Assembly (NCBI RefSeq): GCF_022808815.1
Contig: NZ_JAKZLC010000001.1
Span: 496,001-560,000 of the forward strand
Origin: Geothrix paludis
GTDB lineage: Bacteria; Acidobacteriota; Holophagae; Holophagales; Holophagaceae
Length of the DNA stretch: 64,000 nucleotides
Direction: 5' to 3'
Shown piece after piece: positions 8,721 through 19,280 of this stretch. The translations under genes were made by a program, and so were the position numbers. Position 1 is the first letter of the stretch; each line of letters opens with the position of its first letter. The notes under the pieces are model-generated. The model saw only the letters and a program-made list of their open reading frames with translations. It did no database searches and had not been told where the DNA came from.

Positions 8721-10331
8721 ATGACCACCCTCGCCCTCAAGTACCGCCCGCGCCTGCTCTCCGACCTGGTGGGGCAGGAGGGGAGCGTGAAGGCGCTCGC
8801 CAACGCCCTCAAGCGGGCGAAGGAGAGCGGGCGCATCCACCAGGCATACCTGTTCGCCGGGGTTCGGGGCACGGGCAAGACCAGCACGGCCCGCATCCTG
8901 GCCCGGGCCCTGAACTGCGTGGAGGGCCCCACCGCCACGCCCTGCGGTGTCTGCGATCCCTGCCGGGCGGCGGAGCAGCCGGACCAGAACCTGGACATCG
9001 TCGAGATCGACGCCGCCAGCCGGGCTTCGGTGGCCGATGCCCGGGCGCTGCGAGAACAGGTTCAGACCCGCCCCGCCTTCTGCCGCTACCGGGTCTACAT
9101 CATCGACGAAGTGCACATGCTCAGCACGGAGGCCTTCAACGCGCTGCTGAAGGTCATCGAGGAGCCGCCGCCCCACGCCATCTTCGTGCTGGCCACAACG
9201 GAGCTGCAGGACGTTCCGGACACCATCAAGAGCCGGGTCCAGATCTTCCCCTTCCGGCTGATCCCCGTGGGGCTCATCGAAGGCCGCCTCAAGCACGTCT
9301 GCGAGCAGGAGGGCGTCGAGGCCGAGGGGAACAGCCTGCGCCTGGTGGCCGAGGCGGGGCAGGGCTCCATGCGCGATGCGCTCACCATCCTCGACCGCGT
9401 CATCGCCGCCGGGGACGGAAAGGTGCTGGAGGAGTCTGTCCGCGAGCAGCTGGGCATCGTCAGCGCCCACCTGGTGCAGGGCGTGATGTCCGCCCTGGCC
9501 ATCGGCGACACGGCGGCCCTGGTGGAGGCCTGCCGCGAGCTGAACGAACAGGGTGCGGACTGGGCCACGTTCTGGCGCGAGTTGGTGCTGGCCTTCCGGG
9601 ACCGGCTGGAGCAGGAGGCCCGGGCCGCCCGGGGGCCCCAGGACCTGCTGCGCTGGGCGCGGATGCTCCAGCTGCTGCTGAGCCGGGAGCGGGACCTGCG
9701 GGACAGCAGCCTGCCGCGGGTGGTGGTGGAGCTGGCCCTGGTGACCGCGGCCCAGCTGCCCCACCTGGCGCCCCTCGATGCCCTCGTGTCGGGCGCTCCG
9801 GCCCGCCCTTCAACCCCAGCGGCCGGGCCGCCGCCGGTCCCTTCCAAGGGTCCCCAGGCCGCGCCGGCGCCTGAGGGGCCCCGCAGGCCCACGCCGGTCG
9901 CCCCGCAGACTCCTGTTTCGGCGCGCGTTCACGCCGCGCCCCCAAGCCAGTCTTCGGGCCCGTCCGCCCCGCCGCAGCTGCGCACGGCCTGCAGCGAGGC
10001 GCTGCGGGGGCTGCCCGGGCTGCGCTCCCTCGGCACCGCCCCGCAGATGGCCACGGACCTGCGCTGGGAACCGCCGGTGCTGCGCTTCCGCTTCCCCGGC
10101 AACGTGCGGCAGACCCTCCAGGACCTGGAGCGGGAACGGGCGAATCCCCATGTGCTCGCCGCGCTGGCGGCCGTGCTTCCGGGGCTGCGGGAGCTGGAGA
10201 TCCGCTTCGACGAGGAACCGGCGGAAGCCCAGCCCGAGCGGCCCGAGGACCGGCTGCGGCGTGAGCCGGGCTTCCAGGACCTGCTGCGCCTCAGTGGGGG
10301 CGAAGTGCTGGAGATCCGACGCGAGGGGTGA
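8721..10331 (+). CDS. dnaX: DNA polymerase III subunits gamma/tau
   Basis: Clamp-loader ATPase that drives sliding-clamp loading at the replication fork. Domains over 536 residues: AAA+ module with Walker A GVRGTGKT (47-54), zinc cysteines around CGVCDPC, Walker B IIDEVHML, the SRC-like KSRVQIF region, and the collar domain. A Pro/Ala-rich linker of roughly residues 360-430 leads to a tau-like C-terminal domain. The ATG at 8721 begins the conserved ALKYRP; the in-frame ATG at 8700 would add seven non-conserved residues. Ends exactly adjacent to the convergent moaD stop. I saw no slippery A-run for a programmed frameshift. Confidence 0.96.
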   Translation: MTTLALKYRPRLLSDLVGQEGSVKALANALKRAKESGRIHQAYLFAGVRGTGKTSTARILARALNCVEGPTATPCGVCDPCRAAEQPDQNLDIVEIDAASRASVADARALREQVQTRPAFCRYRVYIIDEVHMLSTEAFNALLKVIEEPPPHAIFVLATTELQDVPDTIKSRVQIFPFRLIPVGLIEGRLKHVCEQEGVEAEGNSLRLVAEAGQGSMRDALTILDRVIAAGDGKVLEESVREQLGIVSAHLVQGVMSALAIGDTAALVEACRELNEQGADWATFWRELVLAFRDRLEQEARAARGPQDLLRWARMLQLLLSRERDLRDSSLPRVVVELALVTAAQLPHLAPLDALVSGAPARPSTPAAGPPPVPSKGPQAAPAPEGPRRPTPVAPQTPVSARVHAAPPSQSSGPSAPPQLRTACSEALRGLPGLRSLGTAPQMATDLRWEPPVLRFRFPGNVRQTLQDLERERANPHVLAALAAVLPGLRELEIRFDEEPAEAQPERPEDRLRREPGFQDLLRLSGGEVLEIRREG

Positions 10332-10553
10332 TCAGCCGCCTGACACAGGAGGCATGAGAGCCACCTCGTCGCCGTCCGCCAGGGGGGTGCTCCGGTCCGC
10401 GAAGCTCTGGTTCACGGCCAGGAGGGCATCCTTGGGCAGGGCCGCGAAGCGCGGATCCGCCAGCAGATCGCCCAGTGTGGGCGCCGCGGGCAGGCCGAGG
10501 TCGGCGAAGCCCAGCAGGGCGCGGTACCGGGCGAAGCACTTCACCGTGATCAT
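10332..10553 (-). CDS. moaD: MoaD/ThiS-family sulfur carrier protein
   Basis: A 73-residue ubiquitin-fold protein ending in SGG, the C-terminal diglycine that is adenylated and thiocarboxylated. The N-terminal VKCFARYRALLG and the LADGDEVALMPPVSGG end are typical of MoaD, the small subunit of molybdopterin synthase. No moaE or other molybdenum-cofactor gene is next to it, so a role with another sulfur-transfer partner is possible. It follows tamB by about 45 bases on the same strand. Confidence 0.87.
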   Translation of the reverse strand: MITVKCFARYRALLGFADLGLPAAPTLGDLLADPRFAALPKDALLAVNQSFADRSTPLADGDEVALMPPVSGG

Positions 10554-10598
10554 GGAGCCTCCACCTCCACGCTAGCGCCTCCCGCCGTCCGCCTCCAG

Positions 10599-13500
10599 CT
10601 AGTTCGGGCTCCAGGAATGCCGGATCTCGCCCGAGGGGGTCAGGCCGGCGCCGCCGCCTTTGCTGGCGCCCAGCTGGAGGATGAAGTTGCCGAAGCGCCA
10701 CTCCACCTGGCCCGAGGTGATGCTCAGGTTTCCGCTCTTCTTGTGGGAGACCACGAAGGCGCTGCGCTGGCCGAACAGATTGATGCTCTTGCCCATGGTG
10801 ACCTCGGTCTCCGTGGTACCGACGCTGGTGGTGCGCACGGCCACGTTGACGCGATCCAGGCCCAGGGTGCGGCGCAGCTGCTCCTGGAAGGGCGCGAAGG
10901 CCAGGGTGGAGATGAGGCCCGAGCCCGCGCTGGCCAGGCCCGAGGTGATGGCGCCCTGGGTGGCGCCGGACGAGGCGCTTGCGGTGCCCACGTTCGCGGC
11001 GTTGCCGGGGTTGATGAGGATGGCCACGATCTCGTCCTGGCGCAGGCTCGGCGTGGAGCTGGGCACGATGGCCAGGTTGCTGAGGGTGCCGTGGATGTCC
11101 AGGTTCACCGTGTAGCCGGGAATGGAGGTCACGCTGCCCTGGAGGCTGATGACGGGGTCCAGCGGGCGCAGCTCGGAGAAGGTCAGCGAGCCCCGGTCCA
11201 CCACCATGTCGCCGGCGGGGAAGATGTTGGTGACCCGGCCGCCGGGCTGGAAGACCAGGATGCCCTTGGGGATGGGGTGCGCCAGGGTGCCCACCACCTG
11301 GAAGGGGCCCTCGGTCCGGCCATCGAGCTTCAGGAGGTTGGTGTTGAAGCTCCATGGATTCCTGAGGTCCAGGTCCAGGTCCAGGCGGATGCGGTCCAGG
11401 GGGTCGTCCAGGTCCAGGCCCGTCAGGCCGCCGCTGTCGCTGAGAGCGCTGCGGAGGATGAGGTCCGCCAGCTTCACTTCGGTCTGGTAGTTCAGCCGGT
11501 CCGCGCGCAGCCGGCCCTTGAGCACGCCCCCGTCCTCGTTGCCATCCAGGGTGGCGCGCAGCGTGCCTTGGATCTCCAGGCCCTCGGGCACGTCGCGGAG
11601 TTGGAAATTGGCCAGGGAGGCCTTCAGGGCATAGGTGTCCAGGCCGCCCAGCTTCCAGGTGACCCCGCCGGAAACCTTCAGGTCGCCATGGGCGAGGGTG
11701 CCCTGCAGGGGCTTCTCGGCCGGGAGGGAGATGGTGTGGTCCTTGAACATCACCTCGGCCTGGAGGTCCTCCACCCCCTGGTAGCCGCGCAGGTTGAGCC
11801 GGCCCTTCTCCAGGGCGAGGCGGCCATCCAGCAGGGGATCGCCATAGGTCCCGTGGACCAGGAGGTCGAAGCGGCTCGTCCCCTGGATCCGGACTTCGGA
11901 AAGCAGGCTGTATTCATCGACCTCCATGACGCGATCGAAGATGGTCTTGAGGTGGGCCAGGTTCGCCCCGCCCTGGACCCGGAGGCCGAGGGGCGTGGCC
12001 ATGGAGAAGGGCAGAGTGCCCGACAGGCGCAGTCCCGCGGCCTGGGCCTGGGAGGCGTCCGCGGGCTTCCGCGCGCCGCCCTCCAGGCTGATGTCCACCG
12101 CCGCCCCGGTCGCGTCGCCATGAAGGGCTGAAGGCTGCGCCTGATGCAGCTCGAAGGCGTTGAACTGGGCCGCCAGGCGGTTCAGGGTGCCCGTCCACGC
12201 CAGGGCGCGCCCATCCCAGCGTCCATCGGCAGTGGCCTCGAGGTTCAGGTCCTCCAGCAGATCCTCTGTGAGGCTCCGCGCCAGGGTGTCCGTGTGGGCG
12301 CTGTCCGGCGCGATGGCCAGGGCGAGGTGGCCCACCAGGTCCGAGCCGTCCCGCCGGACCTGAGCTTCCGCCACGGGACGAGCCATGCCTTCGATGCCGA
12401 GCCGTCCCTCCAGGTGGCCCCGCTCCAGCTTCACGGAGGCCTCAAGTCCCTCCAGGCTGCGGCCGCCGAAGAACATGCGGCCCCGGCTCAACGTGGCCCG
12501 GCCCTCGGGCAGATCCAGGGATCCGAAGGGGCTGGTGATGGGTCCCAGCAGGCGGGACTCCACCTGGGCCTGCACCCGGGGTCCGGGCAGATTCAGGAGC
12601 TGGGAATCCAGGCGCCCGGCGAGGTCCACCCACCAGGTCCAGCGCTTGAAGTCCATGTCGGCCTTGCCCGCCAGGGCCAGGGCTCCCTCGGGTTCGGCGC
12701 TGGGCCCGCCCAGCAGGTCCAGCCGTTCGCCGATGCGCACATCGTCGAGTCGCAGCCGGAGGCGGTCGATGTCCATGGAGAAGTCCGAGGAAGCCGCTGG
12801 AACTTTGATTCCATAAACTTCACCAAACTCGACTTGAACGGATCCGTTCATGAGGATGTGATCGAACGGCCCCTGGAGACGGACCCACCCCCCGCCGAGC
12901 CCCGTGATGGGCAGCTCCCGGCCGTCGGCGTCCTTCACATCCGCCGCCCGGAGCCCTTCGGCCACGGGGAGGCGGAAGGCCGTGTAGCACATGTCCATCT
13001 GCTTCTGACCCGGGGCGGTCCGGGCCCAGGTGAGCCATAGGTCGCCACCTCCGCTGCCTTCATCCTTCTTCAGGTCGATGTCCGTGACGCGCAGCTCCGT
13101 GTCCCGGATCTGGACCTTCGCCTCGACGCTGTCGGCCCGGGCCCCGTGCCAGCGCGGATGGGTGACCTCCCCGGAACCGTCCAGCTCCAGTCCGGTGCCG
13201 CGGCTCCAACGCACCTTGGCCTTGGCCCGGGTCTGGCCTTCCATGTCGAGGTCCACCACCTTCCAGGCGCGGAGGGCCTGGGCCACCTGGCCCGCCCCGA
13301 CCTCCACCGTGCCATCGGCCTCCAGCTGGATCAGGCCACGGGGCCCGAGCTGCGCCCATCCAGCGCCATCGGCCTTGAGGGCTTCCAGGTCCAAGTGGAG
13401 CTGGTCCAAGGTGGCCTGGCCATTCCGGAGGGTGGCGTGCAGGTTTCCGGCCTCGAGGCCGTGCTGGGCCAGGCCGAGCTGGACCGTTCCCTGCCAGCGA

Positions 13501-14696
13501 TCCGGCCGTCGCAGTGCTTCGGGATCCGCAGGCCCCTCCACCTGGGCCTTGAGGTTGCCGCGGAGCCCCTGGAGCTCCGGCAGCCGGAGGAACCGGCCCA
13601 GAACCTCCAGATCCAGGCCCTGTCCCGTGAGAGTGCCCTTGGCCGGACTTTTCCGGGACCATCCGCCTTCCAGGGAGAGTTCGCCCTGGGAGGACTGCCA
13701 GCGGAGGTGGCTCAGCTGGAATCCCTCAAGGTTTCCGCTGCCGCGGAGGTCGAGGCTGCCCGGGGCCAAGGCGCCCTCCGAGGGCCGCAGCCCCGCGCCG
13801 TCGGCGCTCACGGTCCAGCGAAGGTCCGAGAAGGTCCCGCGGGCAGAGGCGTTCAGGTCGAGGTCGCCGGTGAGCGGGGAGCGCTTCATGCCGCCCCAGT
13901 GGGCCGCCTGGGCCAGGGTCAGGACGCCCGTCACCCGGGCGTCCAGGCGCTCGGGCGAACCCGGCTTCTTCGCGTCGAAGCGGCCGTGCAGCCGGATCTG
14001 GCTTTCTCCGAGGCGGAAGTAGCCCTCCTTCAGGACCACGAACTGTTCGGTGACTTCGCCGTTCAGATCCAGGCGCCCCTTCTCCCATCCGTTCGGCCCC
14101 TTGACCATCCACTGCGGACCCGCCACGTCCACGCGGAGCTGGTTGGGAGCCGTCCCGGTGGCCTTCACCTCGAACCGGTACTGCATGGGCGGCAGGCCCC
14201 GGAGCGGTTCAGGGATGTCGATCTCGCCCCCGGTGATGCTGAGCAGGTCCAGGCGCACCTGGGGCAGTGGGCCTTTGCGGGGTGGGTGCTCCTTGAGGTG
14301 GATGGCGACCAGCCCGGCTTCCGTCAGGCGCAGGTGGGGATGCTCCACCCGGATCGAGAAGATGCGGTGCGTGGGGGCGAGGAGGGAGGTGAGGTTCGTC
14401 TGGACCTCCACCCTCTGGACCGTCAGGAGGTCCCCACCCAGCCGCACGTCTCGCATGGAGGCGGATCCGAAGAGCGGATGCAGCTCCAGCTGGCCGACCT
14501 CCAGGGAGAGTCCGGTTTCCTCCCGCACCAGCCCATCCAGCTTCGAGATGGCCCAGCGCAGCACCACGGGCCGGGTGGCCACCCAGGGGACGATGGTTAC
14601 GGTGGCGACGCCGGCCACCAGGACGTAGGAGATCCTCCGTACCCAGCGGCGACCCCAGAGTCGCTGCACGGCTTCCTTGGTGGGATGCCAGACCAT
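10599..14696 (-). CDS. tamB: TamB-like translocation/assembly module protein (DUF490)
   Basis: A 1365-residue envelope-spanning protein. It has one N-terminal membrane anchor (ISYVLVAGVATVTIVPWVA, about residues 22-40), an AsmA-like start, a very long beta-taco body with repeated LDL, GxLxL and VxL strands, and a conserved C-terminal DUF490 domain. In that domain, RVNVAVRTTSVGTTETEVTMGK and the final IRHSWSP resemble the segment that docks on the outer-membrane barrel. TamB-type proteins act in barrel assembly and in moving phospholipid to the outer membrane. No tamA/bamA partner is in the window. The ATG overlaps the kinase stop (TGATG), so translation is coupled. Confidence 0.9.
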   Translation of the reverse strand: MVWHPTKEAVQRLWGRRWVRRISYVLVAGVATVTIVPWVATRPVVLRWAISKLDGLVREETGLSLEVGQLELHPLFGSASMRDVRLGGDLLTVQRVEVQTNLTSLLAPTHRIFSIRVEHPHLRLTEAGLVAIHLKEHPPRKGPLPQVRLDLLSITGGEIDIPEPLRGLPPMQYRFEVKATGTAPNQLRVDVAGPQWMVKGPNGWEKGRLDLNGEVTEQFVVLKEGYFRLGESQIRLHGRFDAKKPGSPERLDARVTGVLTLAQAAHWGGMKRSPLTGDLDLNASARGTFSDLRWTVSADGAGLRPSEGALAPGSLDLRGSGNLEGFQLSHLRWQSSQGELSLEGGWSRKSPAKGTLTGQGLDLEVLGRFLRLPELQGLRGNLKAQVEGPADPEALRRPDRWQGTVQLGLAQHGLEAGNLHATLRNGQATLDQLHLDLEALKADGAGWAQLGPRGLIQLEADGTVEVGAGQVAQALRAWKVVDLDMEGQTRAKAKVRWSRGTGLELDGSGEVTHPRWHGARADSVEAKVQIRDTELRVTDIDLKKDEGSGGGDLWLTWARTAPGQKQMDMCYTAFRLPVAEGLRAADVKDADGRELPITGLGGGWVRLQGPFDHILMNGSVQVEFGEVYGIKVPAASSDFSMDIDRLRLRLDDVRIGERLDLLGGPSAEPEGALALAGKADMDFKRWTWWVDLAGRLDSQLLNLPGPRVQAQVESRLLGPITSPFGSLDLPEGRATLSRGRMFFGGRSLEGLEASVKLERGHLEGRLGIEGMARPVAEAQVRRDGSDLVGHLALAIAPDSAHTDTLARSLTEDLLEDLNLEATADGRWDGRALAWTGTLNRLAAQFNAFELHQAQPSALHGDATGAAVDISLEGGARKPADASQAQAAGLRLSGTLPFSMATPLGLRVQGGANLAHLKTIFDRVMEVDEYSLLSEVRIQGTSRFDLLVHGTYGDPLLDGRLALEKGRLNLRGYQGVEDLQAEVMFKDHTISLPAEKPLQGTLAHGDLKVSGGVTWKLGGLDTYALKASLANFQLRDVPEGLEIQGTLRATLDGNEDGGVLKGRLRADRLNYQTEVKLADLILRSALSDSGGLTGLDLDDPLDRIRLDLDLDLRNPWSFNTNLLKLDGRTEGPFQVVGTLAHPIPKGILVFQPGGRVTNIFPAGDMVVDRGSLTFSELRPLDPVISLQGSVTSIPGYTVNLDIHGTLSNLAIVPSSTPSLRQDEIVAILINPGNAANVGTASASSGATQGAITSGLASAGSGLISTLAFAPFQEQLRRTLGLDRVNVAVRTTSVGTTETEVTMGKSINLFGQRSAFVVSHKKSGNLSITSGQVEWRFGNFILQLGASKGGGAGLTPSGEIRHSWSPN

Positions 14697-15670
14697 CAGC
14701 GTTCAATCTTTTCGCGACAGCTGGGGCAGCTCTTGGCCATGCGGGGCAGCTGGCGGAAGCAGTAGGGACAGAGCTGGGCCTGGGTGGTGGCGCGGAGAGT
14801 CGGGTGGGGGCCGGAGCTGTTCGTGGAGAGCACGGCGGTGCCCAGGGGCCGGGTCTCTCTGGCCACGCTGTCCCGGAGCCGCCGCAGAGCCTCCAGGAAG
14901 GCCTGGGCCGACAGGTAGCGCTCGCCGAGGTTCACGGCCAGGGCCTTCATGACGACTTCGGAGAAGGCCTTGGGGACGACGGGGTTGCGCAGGTGGGGTG
15001 CCACGATCTGCTGGCTGGTGAAGGCCTGGGCAATCTTGAGGGGATCCGCGTCGTAGAAGGGGACGGTGCCGGTGAGCATCTCGTAGAGGGTGATGCCCAG
15101 GGACCAGAGGTCGGATTGGAACACGGCCCGGCCCCGGAAGTGCTCGGGCGCCATGTAGGGGGGCGAGCCGATGCGTGTGGGCGCGTAGGGCACGTGCTGC
15201 AGCTCCAGCACGCGGGAGGTGCCGAAGTCGGTGACCTTGGCCACGCCCTCGCGGTTCACCAGGATGTTGGCGGGGCGGAGGTCCCGGTGCAGGATCTGGT
15301 GGCCGTGGGCGAAGGCGATGGCGCTGCAGACATCCAGGCCGATCTCCAGGGCCCGCGTGGGCGGGAGCGTGCGTTCCCGCCGGATCATGCGGTCGAGGCT
15401 CTCGCCTTCGACGTATTCCAGCACCATGAAGAAGATCCCGTTCTTCCGCTCCACGGTGATGAGCTCGACGATGTTCGGATGCTTCAGGCCCGCCATGATG
15501 CGGGGCTCCTTCAGCAGGTCCACGATCTCGTCCTGCTGCTGGTGGGGCACCTTCAGGGCCACCTTGCGGTTCACCCAGGTGTCCATGGCCAGATAGACGG
15601 CCCCGAAACCGCCCGAGCCGAGGCGGTCCAGGATCTGGTATTTCCCCAGGGTCTGGTCCTTGGAAAGCAC
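14696..15670 (-). CDS. Serine/threonine protein kinase with C-terminal zinc ribbon
   Basis: A 324-residue cytosolic Hanks-type kinase. It shows the glycine loop GSGGFG (18-23), Lys40 in VALK, the catalytic loop HRDLRPAN, DFGTSR and MAPEH. The usual HRDLKP lysine is Arg here. After the kinase fold comes a short tail with CPYC and CPSC pairs, a zinc-ribbon signature. There is no transmembrane segment, unlike many PASTA or PEGA kinases. The start is a GTG at 15670 with GGAG nine bases upstream; the longer open frame lies inside the MFS gene. The stop overlaps the tamB start, which suggests a shared envelope function or just one transcript; targets are unknown. Confidence 0.88.
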   Translation of the reverse strand: MLSKDQTLGKYQILDRLGSGGFGAVYLAMDTWVNRKVALKVPHQQQDEIVDLLKEPRIMAGLKHPNIVELITVERKNGIFFMVLEYVEGESLDRMIRRERTLPPTRALEIGLDVCSAIAFAHGHQILHRDLRPANILVNREGVAKVTDFGTSRVLELQHVPYAPTRIGSPPYMAPEHFRGRAVFQSDLWSLGITLYEMLTGTVPFYDADPLKIAQAFTSQQIVAPHLRNPVVPKAFSEVVMKALAVNLGERYLSAQAFLEALRRLRDSVARETRPLGTAVLSTNSSGPHPTLRATTQAQLCPYCFRQLPRMAKSCPSCREKIER

Positions 15671-15723
15671 GGGCGCGGGCTCCGAAGCGATGGAACCAGC
15701 ATGACCGAAACGGGCGGCGAATC

Positions 15724-17343
15724 CTATTCCAGGATCAGGTCCAGGAGGGAGGTCCGATCTTCCCAGGCGGCCGCCAAGTGGCGTATCCGCGGCCGGGGCT
15801 CCAGGCACAGCTCGTAGGCCTTCCGTAAGAAGGCCCGGTCCTCCACGGTGGCCCGGTGGTGCTGGCGCAGGTGTTCCCCCCAGCTGGAGCTGAGGAAGCT
15901 CTCCACGAACCGGAATTGACCTGGATCGGGCGGCACCAGGTCCTGGAAGAGGGACCACCGCACGGCGCCATCCCGGATGCGGATGCGCCGGACCTCTCGC
16001 ATGGCCTCCTGGAACGCGGCCTTGCGATCCTCGGCCACCCGGTACTCCAGCACCGTGAGGATCGGGCCCTCGCCCGGATTCACGGGGCCGGGAGAGTGGG
16101 GCTGGAGGTGGTGGGGGCTCAGGTCCAGGGGCTGGTGGAGCGCTTGGATCCTCACGCGCCCTGTGACGGCCAGCAGCAGCAACATCCCGAGCCCCGCCCC
16201 GGCGTAGGCCGCATGGATGCCCCAGCGCTCGCCCACCACGCCCCAGAAGGCGGCCCCGGCAGCCATGCTGCCACCCCAGACGGTGATATAGACCCCCAGG
16301 GCCCGGGCGCGGACCCAGGAAGGCACCGACAGCTGGACGCCGGTGTTGCAGGTGCTCAGGACCGTGAGCCAACCCGCACCGCAGACCAGCAGGGCCAGGC
16401 CGACGGAGAGCGTGTGCGCCACGAAGGCCAGTACCAGCAGCCCGCCGGCGAAGGTGATCGTGGCCATGGCCATGATGGCGTTGGGCGAGAACCGGCGCCG
16501 GAGCGAGGGCAGGAAGAGGGTGGCGCCCACCGCTCCCGCGCCGATGCAGCCCAGCAGGAGGCCGAAGGCCGTGGAGCCCAGGTGAAGCTTGTGGATGGCC
16601 AGGGTGGGCAGCAGGGAGAAGATGGGGCCGCCGAAAAACACGAAGCCGCCGCCGCGCATGAGGATCACCTGCAGAGGCTTGCTGTGCCAGGCGTAGCGGA
16701 GTCCGACCTTCATGGCGGCGCTGAACCGCTCCGCCGGCAGGTCCGTGGTGACGGGCTGGCGCTTCCAGCGCTGGAGCACCACCAGGACACCCACGAAGGA
16801 GACGGCGTTGAGCGTGAAGGCCCAGGTGGGGCCCAGCGCACCCACCACGAGACCCCCCAAGGCCGGACCCACGGCCCGGCTCACGTTGAAGCCCGCGCTG
16901 TTGAGCACCACGCCCGCGGCGATCTGGTCCTTGGGCACCAGGTCGGGCACCGAGGCCTGCCAGGCGGGCGAGTTGAGGGCCGCTCCCACCCCGAGCAGCA
17001 GCGACATGCTGATGAGCACACCGGGCGTGACCAGGTGGAGGGCTGAAAGGACCGCCATGGCAGCCGCGGCCAGCAGCATCCAGGCCTGGGTGGCCAGGAG
17101 CATCCGGCGCCGGTCCACGATGTCGGCGATGGCGCCGCCCGGCATGGAGAGCACCAGCATGGGCAGGGTGGCGCCCGTTTCGATGAGACTCATGAGCAGC
17201 GGAGACCGCGTGATCTCGCCCATGAGCCACTTCTCGCCGACGCTCTGCACCCAGGTGCCCACGTTCGAGGCCATGGCCGCGATCCAGATCGCGAAGAAAA
17301 TGCGGCTTCGGAGCGGGGCGAAGGGGCTCTTGGCGTCGGTCAC
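15724..17343 (-). CDS. MFS transporter (MFS_3/enterobactin-exporter-like)
   Basis: A 539-residue inner-membrane transporter with about twelve hydrophobic helices over residues 1-410. Markers are the loop [12 protein letters not shown] between helices 2 and 3 and [14 protein letters not shown], both seen in the MFS_3 family (PF05977) related to EntS. The C-terminal 120 residues form a soluble domain ([18 protein letters not shown]) that is part of this family. Substrate unknown. GTG at 17343 is used because a terminator lies upstream at 17371-17394; the longer frame crosses it. It precedes the kinase by about 50 bases. Confidence 0.87.
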   Translation of the reverse strand: MTDAKSPFAPLRSRIFFAIWIAAMASNVGTWVQSVGEKWLMGEITRSPLLMSLIETGATLPMLVLSMPGGAIADIVDRRRMLLATQAWMLLAAAAMAVLSALHLVTPGVLISMSLLLGVGAALNSPAWQASVPDLVPKDQIAAGVVLNSAGFNVSRAVGPALGGLVVGALGPTWAFTLNAVSFVGVLVVLQRWKRQPVTTDLPAERFSAAMKVGLRYAWHSKPLQVILMRGGGFVFFGGPIFSLLPTLAIHKLHLGSTAFGLLLGCIGAGAVGATLFLPSLRRRFSPNAIMAMATITFAGGLLVLAFVAHTLSVGLALLVCGAGWLTVLSTCNTGVQLSVPSWVRARALGVYITVWGGSMAAGAAFWGVVGERWGIHAAYAGAGLGMLLLLAVTGRVRIQALHQPLDLSPHHLQPHSPGPVNPGEGPILTVLEYRVAEDRKAAFQEAMREVRRIRIRDGAVRWSLFQDLVPPDPGQFRFVESFLSSSWGEHLRQHHRATVEDRAFLRKAYELCLEPRPRIRHLAAAWEDRTSLLDLILE

Positions 17344-17370
17344 GGGGGTCCGGGAGATGGGCGGGTGGAA

Positions 17371-17394
17371 AGGAAAGGGCCCCGGAGGGCCCTT
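17371..17394 (-). terminator. Intrinsic terminator downstream of rpoD
   Basis: On the minus strand AAGGGCCC, loop TCCG, GGGCCCTT forms a perfect 8-bp stem followed by the pyrimidine tract TCCTTTCC. It lies 18 bases after the rpoD stop and before the MFS start, so it separates the two transcripts. Confidence 0.75.
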
Positions 17395-17411
17395 GGATGA
17401 CACGGGCAGGA

Positions 17412-19133
<1,722 letters not shown>

Positions 19134-19241
19134 TCGGACCTCAAAGAGCGCTGCATGCATCGGGCCAGTGGGGCGGGGGAACCCGGGGCCGAGGGGAAAA
19201 CAGAACACGGCCAATGTACCGGGCCGAGTCCGGAACTTTTC

Positions 19242-19269
19242 AGTATAGGAGATCTGTACTTCCAGGCAA
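19242..19269 (-). promoter_or_regulatory. Sigma70-type promoter for rpoD
   Basis: On the minus strand TTGCCT (19264-19269), a 16-base spacer and TATACT (19242-19247) lie in the dnaG-rpoD gap. This gives rpoD a source of transcription independent of dnaG. The untranslated leader would be about 100 bases. Confidence 0.7.
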
Positions 19270-19280
19270 GGCCCGGATCT

